Origin: M3007 sp046160345
Lineage (GTDB): Bacteria > Bacteroidota > Bacteroidia > Chitinophagales > Saprospiraceae
Assembly: GCA_046160345.1 (NCBI GenBank)
Contig: JBJXGO010000222.1
Coordinates: 1-58,979, forward strand
DNA length: 58,979 nt
Direction of reading: 5' to 3'
The notes under the pieces are model-generated. The model ran no database searches. It was not told the origin of the DNA and saw only the letters and a program-made list of their open reading frames with translations. Position numbers and translations under genes: made by a program. Of this stretch, positions 51,907 to 58,979 are shown piece by piece; position 1 is the first letter of the stretch; every line of letters starts with the position of its first letter.

Positions 51907-53730
51907 CTACACATACCCTTTTGCTTGTAATCTAAACAACTCTGCATATTTCCCGCCCTTGGCCACCAATTCCTCGTGTGTGCCCAGTTCCAGTAGTTGC
52001 CCGTGTTCCAAAAACAGGATCCGGTCTGCCATGCGCACGGTTGAAAAACGGTGCGAAATGAGCACGGCCGCCTTGCCTTTCATCAATTCGGCAAAACGGA
52101 CAAACACCTCGTGCTCGGCGCGGGCATCGAGGGCGGCGGTGGGTTCGTCGAGGATGATCAGTTGAGCCTCACGCATGTACGCGCGAGCCAGCGCAACCTT
52201 TTGCCATTGCCCGCCACTGAGATCAACGCCGCCTGCAAAGCGTTTGCCGAGCATCTGGCCATACTGCTTGGGAAGTGGTTCAATGACCGTATCAGCCAGG
52301 CTTTTATGGGCAGAATCTTCTATACGCGCCTGGTTTTTGGTTTCTGAAATATTGCCGATGGCAATATTTTCACCTGCAGTGAACATGAACCGAACATAAT
52401 CCTGAAAAATGATCCCGATCTCCCGACGAAGGTCTTCTGGGTCGTATTCGCAAAGATCTACACCATCCAGCAGGATCCGGCCTTCATCAGGTTCATACAG
52501 GTGCGCCAAAAGTTTTACCAGGGTGGTTTTGCCAGCGCCGTTTTCTCCTACGAGGGCGAGTTTTTCGCCGGGATGCAGCGTAAAACTCAGATTTCGCAAG
52601 GCCCAGACCTCGGTATCGGGGTATTTGAAGCCCACATTTTCAAACACGAAACCTTGCTGAATGGGTCGGGGGATTTTTTTACCCCCGATATGGTCTCCTG
52701 CCAGTGGTTTCAATTCTAAAAAATCAAAAAGGTCTTGCAGGTAAAGAGAGGTCTCGGCAATACGCGAAAAACGGCTCACAATGCCTTGGAGCAAACCCTG
52801 CAAACGGCTGAATGCCCCGGCTAAAAATGTAAGCGTACCCACTGTAATTTGTCCGGCAATGGTTTGACCGATGACAAAAACATAAGCGGCATAATAGGAA
52901 AGGGTGCCCAGTGTAGAAAACAAAGCGCCCCAGCCCGCGCGACGAAGTGCAAGTTTCTGATTCGCCAAAAAATATTTGTCCGAAATGGATTTGAAGCGTG
53001 TGGCAATAAAATCTTCCAGCCCAAAAATCTTGATCTCCTTGGCCGTTTCGTTGCTCGCCCCGATGTAACGCAGATAGTCAATTTCGCGGCGTTCGGGTGT
53101 CCAGGAACGCGAAAGCGAATAAGATTCCTGGTTGAATTTAGATTCGCCAATGAAAGAAGGAATGACGGCGACGACAAGGATCAGCAGCAACCAGGGATTG
53201 AAGGCCACCAAACCTGCGGCAAGAAATGCCACGGTAATGAGGTCTTGCGCCTGGGAAAGCACCATGCTCATGAGCGCAGTGCGCCCGGCGGTTTGCGTGC
53301 GTGCGCGCTCGAGCTTGTCGTAAAAAGTGGCGTCTTCGAACTGGTAGAGGTCGAGCGTAGCAGCGTGACGGATGATCCGGACGGAGGAGTCGTTGTTGAC
53401 CAAATCGCCCAAAAGGCTGTCAGTCAAAGTGATAGCACGATTGAGCAGGCTCGAAAGCACGGCAAGACCCAGTTCTACGCCCACCCAAAACCAAAGCGGA
53501 TTGGTAATGCCGAGGGATACCGGATTTGCAATTTGGGCAATTACTTCGTCAATAATTTCTTTGCCCACATAAAGCATGCTGAGCGGCAATGCAGCCTGGA
53601 CGAGCCGAAGCGCCATGTTCCAGATCGTTAATTTTGGACTGACCGCCCAGATCATCTTAAAGAAACGCGGGACATTGCGCAGCGATTCAAATTGAGCAAA
53701 AAAGCCGTTTTTATCTTTCTTATCTTTCAT
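51907..53730 (-). CDS. ABC exporter, fused membrane and ATPase domains
   Basis: 607 residues from the ATG at 53730 (a longer frame from 53790 begins with a charged stretch of no use as a signal). Six membrane helices lie in the first 330 residues. The ATPase domain has Walker A 'GENGAGKTT' near residue 395, Q-loop 'GIIFQDYVRF', signature 'LSGGQWQK', Walker B 'LIILDEPTAALD' near 526 and the switch His in 'ISHRFST'. It belongs to the MsbA/lipid or peptide exporter group; the substrate is not evident. It lies directly upstream of the ATPase operon (same strand) but has its own stop 13 nt before that promoter. Confidence 0.92.
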   Translation of the reverse strand: MKDKKDKNGFFAQFESLRNVPRFFKMIWAVSPKLTIWNMALRLVQAALPLSMLYVGKEIIDEVIAQIANPVSLGITNPLWFWVGVELGLAVLSSLLNRAITLTDSLLGDLVNNDSSVRIIRHAATLDLYQFEDATFYDKLERARTQTAGRTALMSMVLSQAQDLITVAFLAAGLVAFNPWLLLILVVAVIPSFIGESKFNQESYSLSRSWTPERREIDYLRYIGASNETAKEIKIFGLEDFIATRFKSISDKYFLANQKLALRRAGWGALFSTLGTLSYYAAYVFVIGQTIAGQITVGTLTFLAGAFSRLQGLLQGIVSRFSRIAETSLYLQDLFDFLELKPLAGDHIGGKKIPRPIQQGFVFENVGFKYPDTEVWALRNLSFTLHPGEKLALVGENGAGKTTLVKLLAHLYEPDEGRILLDGVDLCEYDPEDLRREIGIIFQDYVRFMFTAGENIAIGNISETKNQARIEDSAHKSLADTVIEPLPKQYGQMLGKRFAGGVDLSGGQWQKVALARAYMREAQLIILDEPTAALDARAEHEVFVRFAELMKGKAAVLISHRFSTVRMADRILFLEHGQLLELGTHEELVAKGGKYAELFRLQAKGYV

Positions 53731-53852
53731 TTTTCCTTGCGGGTTGGCGGTTCGAACCGCTCGCCGATAGTTTTTATCTCTTGATAACATCCTTTCATAT
53801 TCTCTAAGTGCGCGGTATCTTGTCGCAAAAGTCTAAACCAAACCCGGCTTTC

Positions 53853-54602
53853 ATGAAAAAGTTGTCAGTATGCTTATTGCTTGTTGGATTATTAGCGGCA
53901 TGTTCCCCTAAAACAACCCCACCTCAAAACCCTGCTGCGCCCGGTTTCAACACTGCGGGATCTGATGCAAAAGCCATCACCATTGCCGATGAGGTGATGC
54001 TGGCAATGGGTGGCCGACAAGCCTGGGATGAAACACGGTATATTTCCTGGAAATTCTTTGGCCGCCGTAAGCATTTATGGGATAAACAGGGGGGTGTTTG
54101 TCGGATAGAATGGCTCAACCGCCCCTGGAAAATCATGGTCAACCTGAACAATGGCACAGGGAAAGTCAGCCTGAACGGAATAGAGCAAACCCACCCTGAT
54201 TCGCTGGCCAAGTACCTGGATATAGGCAAAAAGGTGTGGATCAATGACTCCTATTGGCTTGTTATGCCATTCAAATTAAAGGATTCCGGCGTGACCTTAA
54301 AATACCTGGGCGATGCAAAAATAGAGTCCGGTGAAATCGCAGACCTGCTTCAACTGACCTTTACGGGTGTCGGTGTAACACCCGACAATAAATACCATGT
54401 CTGGGTGGACAAAAAGTCGCGATTGATAACGCAGTGGGCCTATTTTGAAAAATTTGGCGACGAAAAACCCAGTATCATAAACGCTTGGGGCGATTACAAA
54501 CGCTGTGGAAAAATCCTGCTTTCGACGGAGCGGGGAAGTCGCGGTTCTATGGCGCCAGTAGAGGTGCTGGAAACGGTGGATGAGGGAATGTGGAAAATTT
54601 GA
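53853..54602 (+). CDS. lipoprotein of unknown function, LolA-like in outline
   Basis: About 249 residues from the ATG at 53853. The lipobox is 'LVGLLAAC'. A Pro/Ala/Asn-rich linker is followed by a beta-rich domain with 'ADEVMLAMGGRQAWDETRYISWKF', then 'WKIMVNLNNGTGKVSLNG' and 'DNKYHVWVDKKSRLITQWAYF'. The curled sheet pattern is like LolA/LolB or outer-membrane lipoprotein-sorting proteins, but no family is firm. It is divergent from the ABC exporter and converges on the thioredoxin-like gene with 3 bp between stops. Confidence 0.78.
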   Translation: MKKLSVCLLLVGLLAACSPKTTPPQNPAAPGFNTAGSDAKAITIADEVMLAMGGRQAWDETRYISWKFFGRRKHLWDKQGGVCRIEWLNRPWKIMVNLNNGTGKVSLNGIEQTHPDSLAKYLDIGKKVWINDSYWLVMPFKLKDSGVTLKYLGDAKIESGEIADLLQLTFTGVGVTPDNKYHVWVDKKSRLITQWAYFEKFGDEKPSIINAWGDYKRCGKILLSTERGSRGSMAPVEVLETVDEGMWKI

Positions 54603-54605
54603 TAA

Positions 54606-55670
54606 TCACAGGGACCACATTTCATTGACGCTGTGTCCAATCATGTTTTTCCAATCCTTTTTAGATATTTCGCTTATTTTTTTGAGCAAATCAAGTTGTC
54701 TGGGGGAAAGCAGTTCGTCGGGAGGCAGGCTTTTCCCCACGAGGCTGTTGGCGCGGCAGGCTTGCAAACTGGTCATGGGAACGAAGCGATAATTTGTCTG
54801 GGCCAGATAATACTTCGGCTCGCGGTCAGGGCGAAAGCCTTCCTTTTTGGCGCAGGCGGTCATACTTTTGGGTTGGGTCAATTTTTCCAAGTCAGCCCGA
54901 CTCGTCACAGCAGGATCAAACTGAACCTTCACCACTTCTTTTCCATCCTGAAAACCAGATTCTGTTTCGATCACGCCAGGGATTGCGCCAAAGGTGCCTT
55001 CGCCCGTCCAGAAACAGTACATCGAAAAGGTGGCAGTTTGCAATCCGGATTCGCGCGCTGAAAGCTCTTCTTCCAAAAGTTCGAGATAGCGCGGGGCAGC
55101 AAGGCCGGTCAAATCCAGCGCCCGGCGCATCCCGTTCACCAGTTGAAGGGAGGAATTAAAATCAGGCATACGAAGCACAATGTCCTGGTTGTCAGCGCGA
55201 ACAATGCGTACCACAGGGTTATTCCAGGCCGGTTCTCCAAATAATTTCAGCGCCTCGGCATCCTTTCCTCCTTTGTTGTTGAAAATACAAACCGGCACAA
55301 AATACGTCTCGATCGCCTCCACGATCAGTGGATGGGAAAGGGTAGTATTTCCGTATCGGGTGCAATTGGAGCAACCTGGCACCTCCTGAAAAAGGATCAG
55401 GATAGGCTTGCCCGATTTTTGGGATTCGACACGACCGGCGTCGAGTTCGCGAAGCCAGTGGACTTTGCCAAGTTCGATGGGCCCCTCCTTCGCACTGTGT
55501 GCTATGGCGGGTAAATTGGTTGATTGTTTACCCGCCGAAGCCTTAGCGGAGGAGGGGTGATCGGTTTGGGAGTTTAAATATTGGCCGGTTCCGGGTTTTT
55601 CATTTTTTGGAAGCAAAAAGGCTGCCCCAAGGGTTGCAAGTGCCAGGAAAGAAAGTGTCTTGAGTACCAT
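54606..55670 (-). CDS. exported thioredoxin-fold protein fused to an MsrA-like domain
   Basis: 354 residues with an N-terminal signal or anchor (MVLKTLSFLALATLGAAFLL). Residues about 75-200 are thioredoxin-like with 'VPGCSNC' (C100 and C103) in the active-site position. Residues about 213-340 resemble peptide methionine sulfoxide reductase A: 'YCFWTGEGTFGAIPGVIETESG' matches the GCFW...GVxxTxxGY motif, keeping the Cys (C219) but with Tyr in place of Gly before it. 'VVKVQFDP' follows as expected. The linker (residues 38-63) is translated from two inverted copies of the dispersed palindrome. It may repair oxidised protein methionine in the envelope, with the thioredoxin part as reductant; this is inference. 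Confidence 0.8.
   Translation of the reverse strand: MVLKTLSFLALATLGAAFLLPKNEKPGTGQYLNSQTDHPSSAKASAGKQSTNLPAIAHSAKEGPIELGKVHWLRELDAGRVESQKSGKPILILFQEVPGCSNCTRYGNTTLSHPLIVEAIETYFVPVCIFNNKGGKDAEALKLFGEPAWNNPVVRIVRADNQDIVLRMPDFNSSLQLVNGMRRALDLTGLAAPRYLELLEEELSARESGLQTATFSMYCFWTGEGTFGAIPGVIETESGFQDGKEVVKVQFDPAVTSRADLEKLTQPKSMTACAKKEGFRPDREPKYYLAQTNYRFVPMTSLQACRANSLVGKSLPPDELLSPRQLDLLKKISEISKKDWKNMIGHSVNEMWSL
55483..55515. repeat. dispersed palindrome, copy 3 (inside a coding region)
   Basis: CCCTCCTTCGCAC ... GTGCTATGGCGGGTAAA; the arms pair with few mismatches. It lies inside the thioredoxin/MsrA-like gene and is read as part of the protein. It stands head to head with copy 4, separated by 10 bp. 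Confidence 0.65.
55526..55557. repeat. dispersed palindrome, copy 4 (inside a coding region)
   Basis: GTTTACCCGCCGAAGCC ... GGAGGAGGGG, inverse orientation to copy 3. It too is translated, giving the 'HPSSAKASAGK' segment. Confidence 0.65.
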
Positions 55671-55860
55671 TTTTCAAAAATTATTTATCCGTTATAACGT
55701 CGAAGATATGGAGTGGTCGAATTGGATATCTCCAAAAGGTACAGAATGTTATGAAGGCGACAAGTGTTTTTCATACGCCCAATTTCGAGCTTGGGCAAAA
55801 AATTGTCAAATACTGCTCCAGGCATTCAATCTTTGCAGGTAAAGAATAAAGCTTGTATTG

Positions 55861-58143
55861 ATGAAAAAATCGCCTGTAATAATGCTTGCGGTGCTTTGGA
55901 TAGCATTTTCACCGCTCCCGCTTATATCGCAAAAAAGCATCACGCTTGATGACTGCTTCAGTTTTTTCAAATTCTACCCTCAAACGGGCGCCAACTTCCA
56001 ATATCTCCAGGATGGAATGCACTATGCTGAAGCTGACCACGATGGCGTACTTCACATCAGGGATGTTCGCGATGAAAAAATCGACTCAATTGTTGGGCTT
56101 AAGCTTCCTGAAGAAGCTAAGGGTTTTGACCAGTTTGAGTTCAGCGAGGATGGGTTCAAACTGCTGATCAGAACCGAAACCGAACCGGTTTACCGCCACT
56201 CAGTATTGGCCAGGTACTTTGTGTATGACTTTCAGAGCAGCAGCACAGAACCCGTTTTTGAATCGGGCAAACAACAGTTTGTAGCCTTTTCTCCGGATGG
56301 CAACCATGTGGCTTTCGTTTTTGAAAACAACCTGTATGTCAAGGACTTGGCCACGAAAAAGCTGACTCAGATTACTCAAGACGGCTTGCCCAATAAAATA
56401 ATCAACGGCCTGCCCGACTGGGTTTACGAGGAGGAATTCAGTCCGGTTGATGGCGACGGAATGATCGCAACCCGCTGGAGCCCCGACAGCAAAATGCTGG
56501 CATTTTTACGCTTTGACGAAACAGAAGTGCCTGAAATGCCGCTAACCTGGTACGAAAACGGCGCATATCCTCGCCGCAGCACTTTCAAATACCCCAAAGT
56601 AGGCGAAGTCAATTCGACAGTAAGCGCCCACCTCTACAGCCTGAAAGACCAGGCAATGGTAGGCGAATTGATGGGACTTGAACCTGACGACTATTGCCCA
56701 CGGCTTCACTGGACTGCAGACAACCAATTGGTAATGACTCGCTTGAATCGCCGCCAGGACACGCTGGATCTATTGATTGCAATGCCCGGGCGCACTATTT
56801 ACGTGGAGGAAGACAAGACCAATTGGATCCCAACCCGCCTCCTTCTGGAAGAAACCGACCCGGCTTATGTGGATGTCGAATCTGAAAACAAATTGGTGTT
56901 TTTAAAAGACAAGCGGCACTATTTGTGGATGAGCGAGCGCAGCGGATGGCAGCATATTTATAAGTATGAAATACACAACCTTAAATCTTCCGGTAATTCG
57001 CGACCGGAAATAAGGTCGGCGCCAATTGCATTGACCAAAGGCAATTTTGATGTGACGGCTTTCTACGGCGTGGATGAGAACCGGGGAAAATTTTACTTCC
57101 AGGCTGCTACCCCAACCCCGCTTGACCGACAGATATGGGAAGGTGATTTGAACGGTGGAGATGCTCAATTGCTCACGCCGCCAGGTGGCACACATCAGGC
57201 TGCCTTCAGCCCAACATTCGATTATTTTACGCATATTTGGTCGAATGCCAACACGCCTCCTGTGGTTACTATTTGCGACCGAAACGATGACACACTCCGG
57301 GTGCTCAACAAAAACGAACGGGTGCGAAAACTTCGAAAGGAATATGGTTTTGTGCAAAAAGAGTTTTTTCAGATACCGATAAAAACAAGCTCCCCGGATG
57401 GGAAAACCCTGGAGCAGACTTTGAATGCCTGGATGATGCGCCCGGCAGTGATGGATTCGCTTAAAAAGTATCCGATTTTATTTGACAATTACGGCGGACC
57501 AAACTCTCAAACTGTTCAGAATCAATATGATGGCTATATGAACAGCTGGCACCAAATGCTCGTTCAAAAAGGCTATGTAGTGGTTAGTGTGGACAATCGC
57601 GGTACGGGCGCGCGAGGGCGGGATTTCAGAAAATGTACTCAGCTTCAACTTGGAAAACTCGAAACTGAAGATCAAATCGCGGCGGCACGTTTCCTCGGTT
57701 CTCAGCCTTGGGCCGACCCGAACCGCATTGGTATTTGGGGCTGGAGTTTTGGCGGCTACCTCAGCACCTCCTGTATTTTGAAAGGGGCCGATGTGTTTAA
57801 AATGGCGATGGCTGTGGCGCCTGTGACCAATTGGAAATGGTACGATTCCGCTTATACTGAACGTTATATGCACACCACAGCAGACAATGAAAAGGGTTAT
57901 GAAGACAATTCACCCCTCAATTTTGCAGATCGTTTGCGGGGCGACAATTACCTCATTTGCCACGGCATGGCTGACGACAATGTGCATTGGCAACAAACGG
58001 TAGAAATGATCAATGCCTTGATAAAAGCCAACAAACAGTTTGAGACCTACTATTACCCAAACCGAAACCACGGGATCTACGGCGACAACGCGACCAAGCA
58101 TCTGTTTACCAAACTGACGGAATTTGTGTTGGAGAAACTTTGA
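55861..58143 (+). CDS. S9 family peptidase, DPP-IV-like
   Basis: A 760-residue dipeptidyl peptidase IV that removes X-Pro dipeptides. A signal peptide covers the first 25 residues. An eight-bladed propeller-type N-terminal part carries the 'DWVYEEE' double-Glu motif near residue 186 that fixes the substrate amino terminus. The C-terminal alpha/beta hydrolase has S629 ('WGWSFGGYLS'), D705 ('GMADDNVHWQQ') and H737 ('NRNHGIYG'). The ATG at 55861 is chosen over the adjacent TTG. Periplasmic or surface-located. A large inverted repeat follows the stop. Confidence 0.94.
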   Translation: MKKSPVIMLAVLWIAFSPLPLISQKSITLDDCFSFFKFYPQTGANFQYLQDGMHYAEADHDGVLHIRDVRDEKIDSIVGLKLPEEAKGFDQFEFSEDGFKLLIRTETEPVYRHSVLARYFVYDFQSSSTEPVFESGKQQFVAFSPDGNHVAFVFENNLYVKDLATKKLTQITQDGLPNKIINGLPDWVYEEEFSPVDGDGMIATRWSPDSKMLAFLRFDETEVPEMPLTWYENGAYPRRSTFKYPKVGEVNSTVSAHLYSLKDQAMVGELMGLEPDDYCPRLHWTADNQLVMTRLNRRQDTLDLLIAMPGRTIYVEEDKTNWIPTRLLLEETDPAYVDVESENKLVFLKDKRHYLWMSERSGWQHIYKYEIHNLKSSGNSRPEIRSAPIALTKGNFDVTAFYGVDENRGKFYFQAATPTPLDRQIWEGDLNGGDAQLLTPPGGTHQAAFSPTFDYFTHIWSNANTPPVVTICDRNDDTLRVLNKNERVRKLRKEYGFVQKEFFQIPIKTSSPDGKTLEQTLNAWMMRPAVMDSLKKYPILFDNYGGPNSQTVQNQYDGYMNSWHQMLVQKGYVVVSVDNRGTGARGRDFRKCTQLQLGKLETEDQIAAARFLGSQPWADPNRIGIWGWSFGGYLSTSCILKGADVFKMAMAVAPVTNWKWYDSAYTERYMHTTADNEKGYEDNSPLNFADRLRGDNYLICHGMADDNVHWQQTVEMINALIKANKQFETYYYPNRNHGIYGDNATKHLFTKLTEFVLEKL

Positions 58144-58154
58144 GGGATGATGTT

Positions 58155-58313
58155 CGCGCAGATGTTACGCAGATGGTTTACGCAGATGTTACGCAGATTG
58201 TCTCGTCAAATAAATTTAGGACTAAACGTTATCTTCTTGCTTTTCGTAAACACTTTTCAGGACGAGACAATCTGCGTAACATCTGCGCGAAAATCTGCGT
58301 AACATCTGCGTGA
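58155..58313. repeat. 53-bp inverted repeat built of CGCAGATGTTA units
   Basis: The left arm (58155-58207) and right arm (58261-58313) are near-perfect inverse complements, separated by 53 bp. Each arm contains two direct copies of a unit reading CGCAGATGTTACGCAGAT. It lies between the convergent DPP-IV and permease genes. It could form a very long hairpin and act as a bidirectional terminator. Confidence 0.8.
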
Positions 58314-58317
58314 AACA

Positions 58318-58979
58318 CTACCTCGCCCAAAAAACATCCCAGGCAAACCTGGCCACAATGCCTGCTACCACTACCAAAAAAACCTTGCGAATGAAGGCAT
58401 TACCTCGTAGCATAGCCATTTGACTTCCCAGAAGTGAACCCGCCACATTGCAGGCCATCATTGGCAGGGCAAGATGAAACAGGATGTATTTGTTCATCAG
58501 GAAAAAAATGAGCGAGGAGACATCGGCTACTACATTGACAATTTTGGAAATGGCCGAAGAAGAAAGAAAACTGTACCCGATGACACTCACAAAACCAAAC
58601 ACCAACAAACTTCCCGTGCCCGGGCCGATAAAACCGTTGTAAAACCCCAGGGTCGCACCGATGACTGCTGACCATAAACCCAATTTTTCTGGTGCAACAT
58701 TGAAATGCTCCTGATGTCCAAAATCCTTTTTTTGATAGGTATAAATCGCAATGACGATGATGAGTACCAGAATAATAGGTTTCAACACCTCTGAAGGCAA
58801 CATACTTTGGACGGTTGCTCCGAAATAGGAGAAAACCGCTGCAGGCACTCCGGCATAAAGCACTGTTTTCCAGGGGATTTTTACACTTCGGGCGTAGTTC
58901 AATGCCGCAACCGAGGTGCCTACCGCAGAGGCCAGGCGATTGGTGCTAATTATATTTGGTACCGATAATTGCGGATAAA
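58318..58979 (-). CDS. TauE/SafE (TSUP) family permease, 5' end beyond the window
   Basis: The visible part encodes at least 219 residues with about six membrane helices. Reading on the minus strand the frame stays open to the window edge with 'VPNIISTNRLASAVGTSVAALNYA', the typical first conserved block of TSUP permeases. The second block 'LGFYNGFIGPGTGSLL' is its repeat, as expected. Such proteins export sulfite, sulfoacetate or other organic anions. The codon often taken as its start (TTG at 58902) is internal; the true start is outside. Confidence 0.9.
   Translation of the reverse strand, partial: YPQLSVPNIISTNRLASAVGTSVAALNYARSVKIPWKTVLYAGVPAAVFSYFGATVQSMLPSEVLKPIILVLIIVIAIYTYQKKDFGHQEHFNVAPEKLGLWSAVIGATLGFYNGFIGPGTGSLLVFGFVSVIGYSFLSSSAISKIVNVVADVSSLIFFLMNKYILFHLALPMMACNVAGSLLGSQMAMLRGNAFIRKVFLVVVAGIVARFAWDVFWAR

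Noticed and set aside
58155..58313. CRISPR array
   Set aside because: The repeats are inverted and directly adjoining, without regular unique spacers or cas genes.

Overview
The window looks like chromosomal DNA of a Bacteroidota bacterium, most likely of the Saprospirales type. The signs are secreted proteins with type IX secretion (T9SS) C-terminal sorting domains, many SPII lipoproteins and outer-membrane-type barrels, -7 promoter elements of the TAnnTTTG class (TACTTTTG, TACCTTTG, TATCTTTG), and few clear Shine-Dalgarno sites. This assignment is inferred from gene style only; there is no rRNA marker in the window. I see no tRNA, rRNA, CRISPR array, prophage or intact insertion sequence.

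Layout. 0-3.2 kb: VWA membrane protein and rlmN. 3.2-5.8 kb: a PagL-like outer-membrane deacylase coupled to an unknown helical protein. 6-11.3 kb: a large T9SS-exported PKD/Kazal/dockerin-like protein, an alpha/beta hydrolase and two poorly known proteins. 11.3-16.3 kb: xseA, a membrane class III adenylate cyclase, aroE and a proline dehydrogenase overlapping aroE by ATGA. 16.4-18.7 kb: an ABC-2 (NatAB-like) exporter. 18.9-19.3 kb: a truncated VOC gene next to a short inverted-repeat element. 19.3-26.4 kb: topoisomerase IV subunit A, a flippase, a Gfo/Idh/MocA oxidoreductase, a ferredoxin reductase-like protein and riboflavin synthase. 26.4-32.2 kb: two T9SS cargo proteins and a coupled pair of unknown exported proteins. 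32.4-35.0 kb: PBP1A.

Two accessory, defence-like blocks interrupt this housekeeping background. At 35.0-38.7 kb an Eco57I-like DNA adenine methylase is followed by a PD-(D/E)XK-type nuclease ORF. The nuclease appears to be broken near its 5' end by a one-base deletion. At 50.0-51.9 kb a two-gene operon encodes an SMC/ABC-type AAA ATPase and a small TOPRIM-like protein, together resembling an OLD/Gabija or PARIS-type effector split over two polypeptides. These are the best candidates for an undescribed system.

The remainder (38.8-50 kb and 51.9-59 kb) holds lipoproteins, a DEAD-box helicase with a DbpA-type RNA-binding domain and a long leader, murQ, RNase H1, a YtcJ-type amidohydrolase, a DUF1015 protein, an ABC exporter, a thioredoxin/MsrA-like fusion, a DPP-IV peptidase and a TauE/SafE permease cut by the window edge.

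A family of short imperfect palindromes (CCCTCCTTCGC...GGCGGGTAAA) is scattered through the window. Two copies lie inside, and are translated as part of, the thioredoxin/MsrA-like gene. Heptamer tandem repeats, a 53-bp inverted repeat built of 'CGCAGATGTTA' units and a 33-bp near-perfect palindrome mark other intergenic regions.
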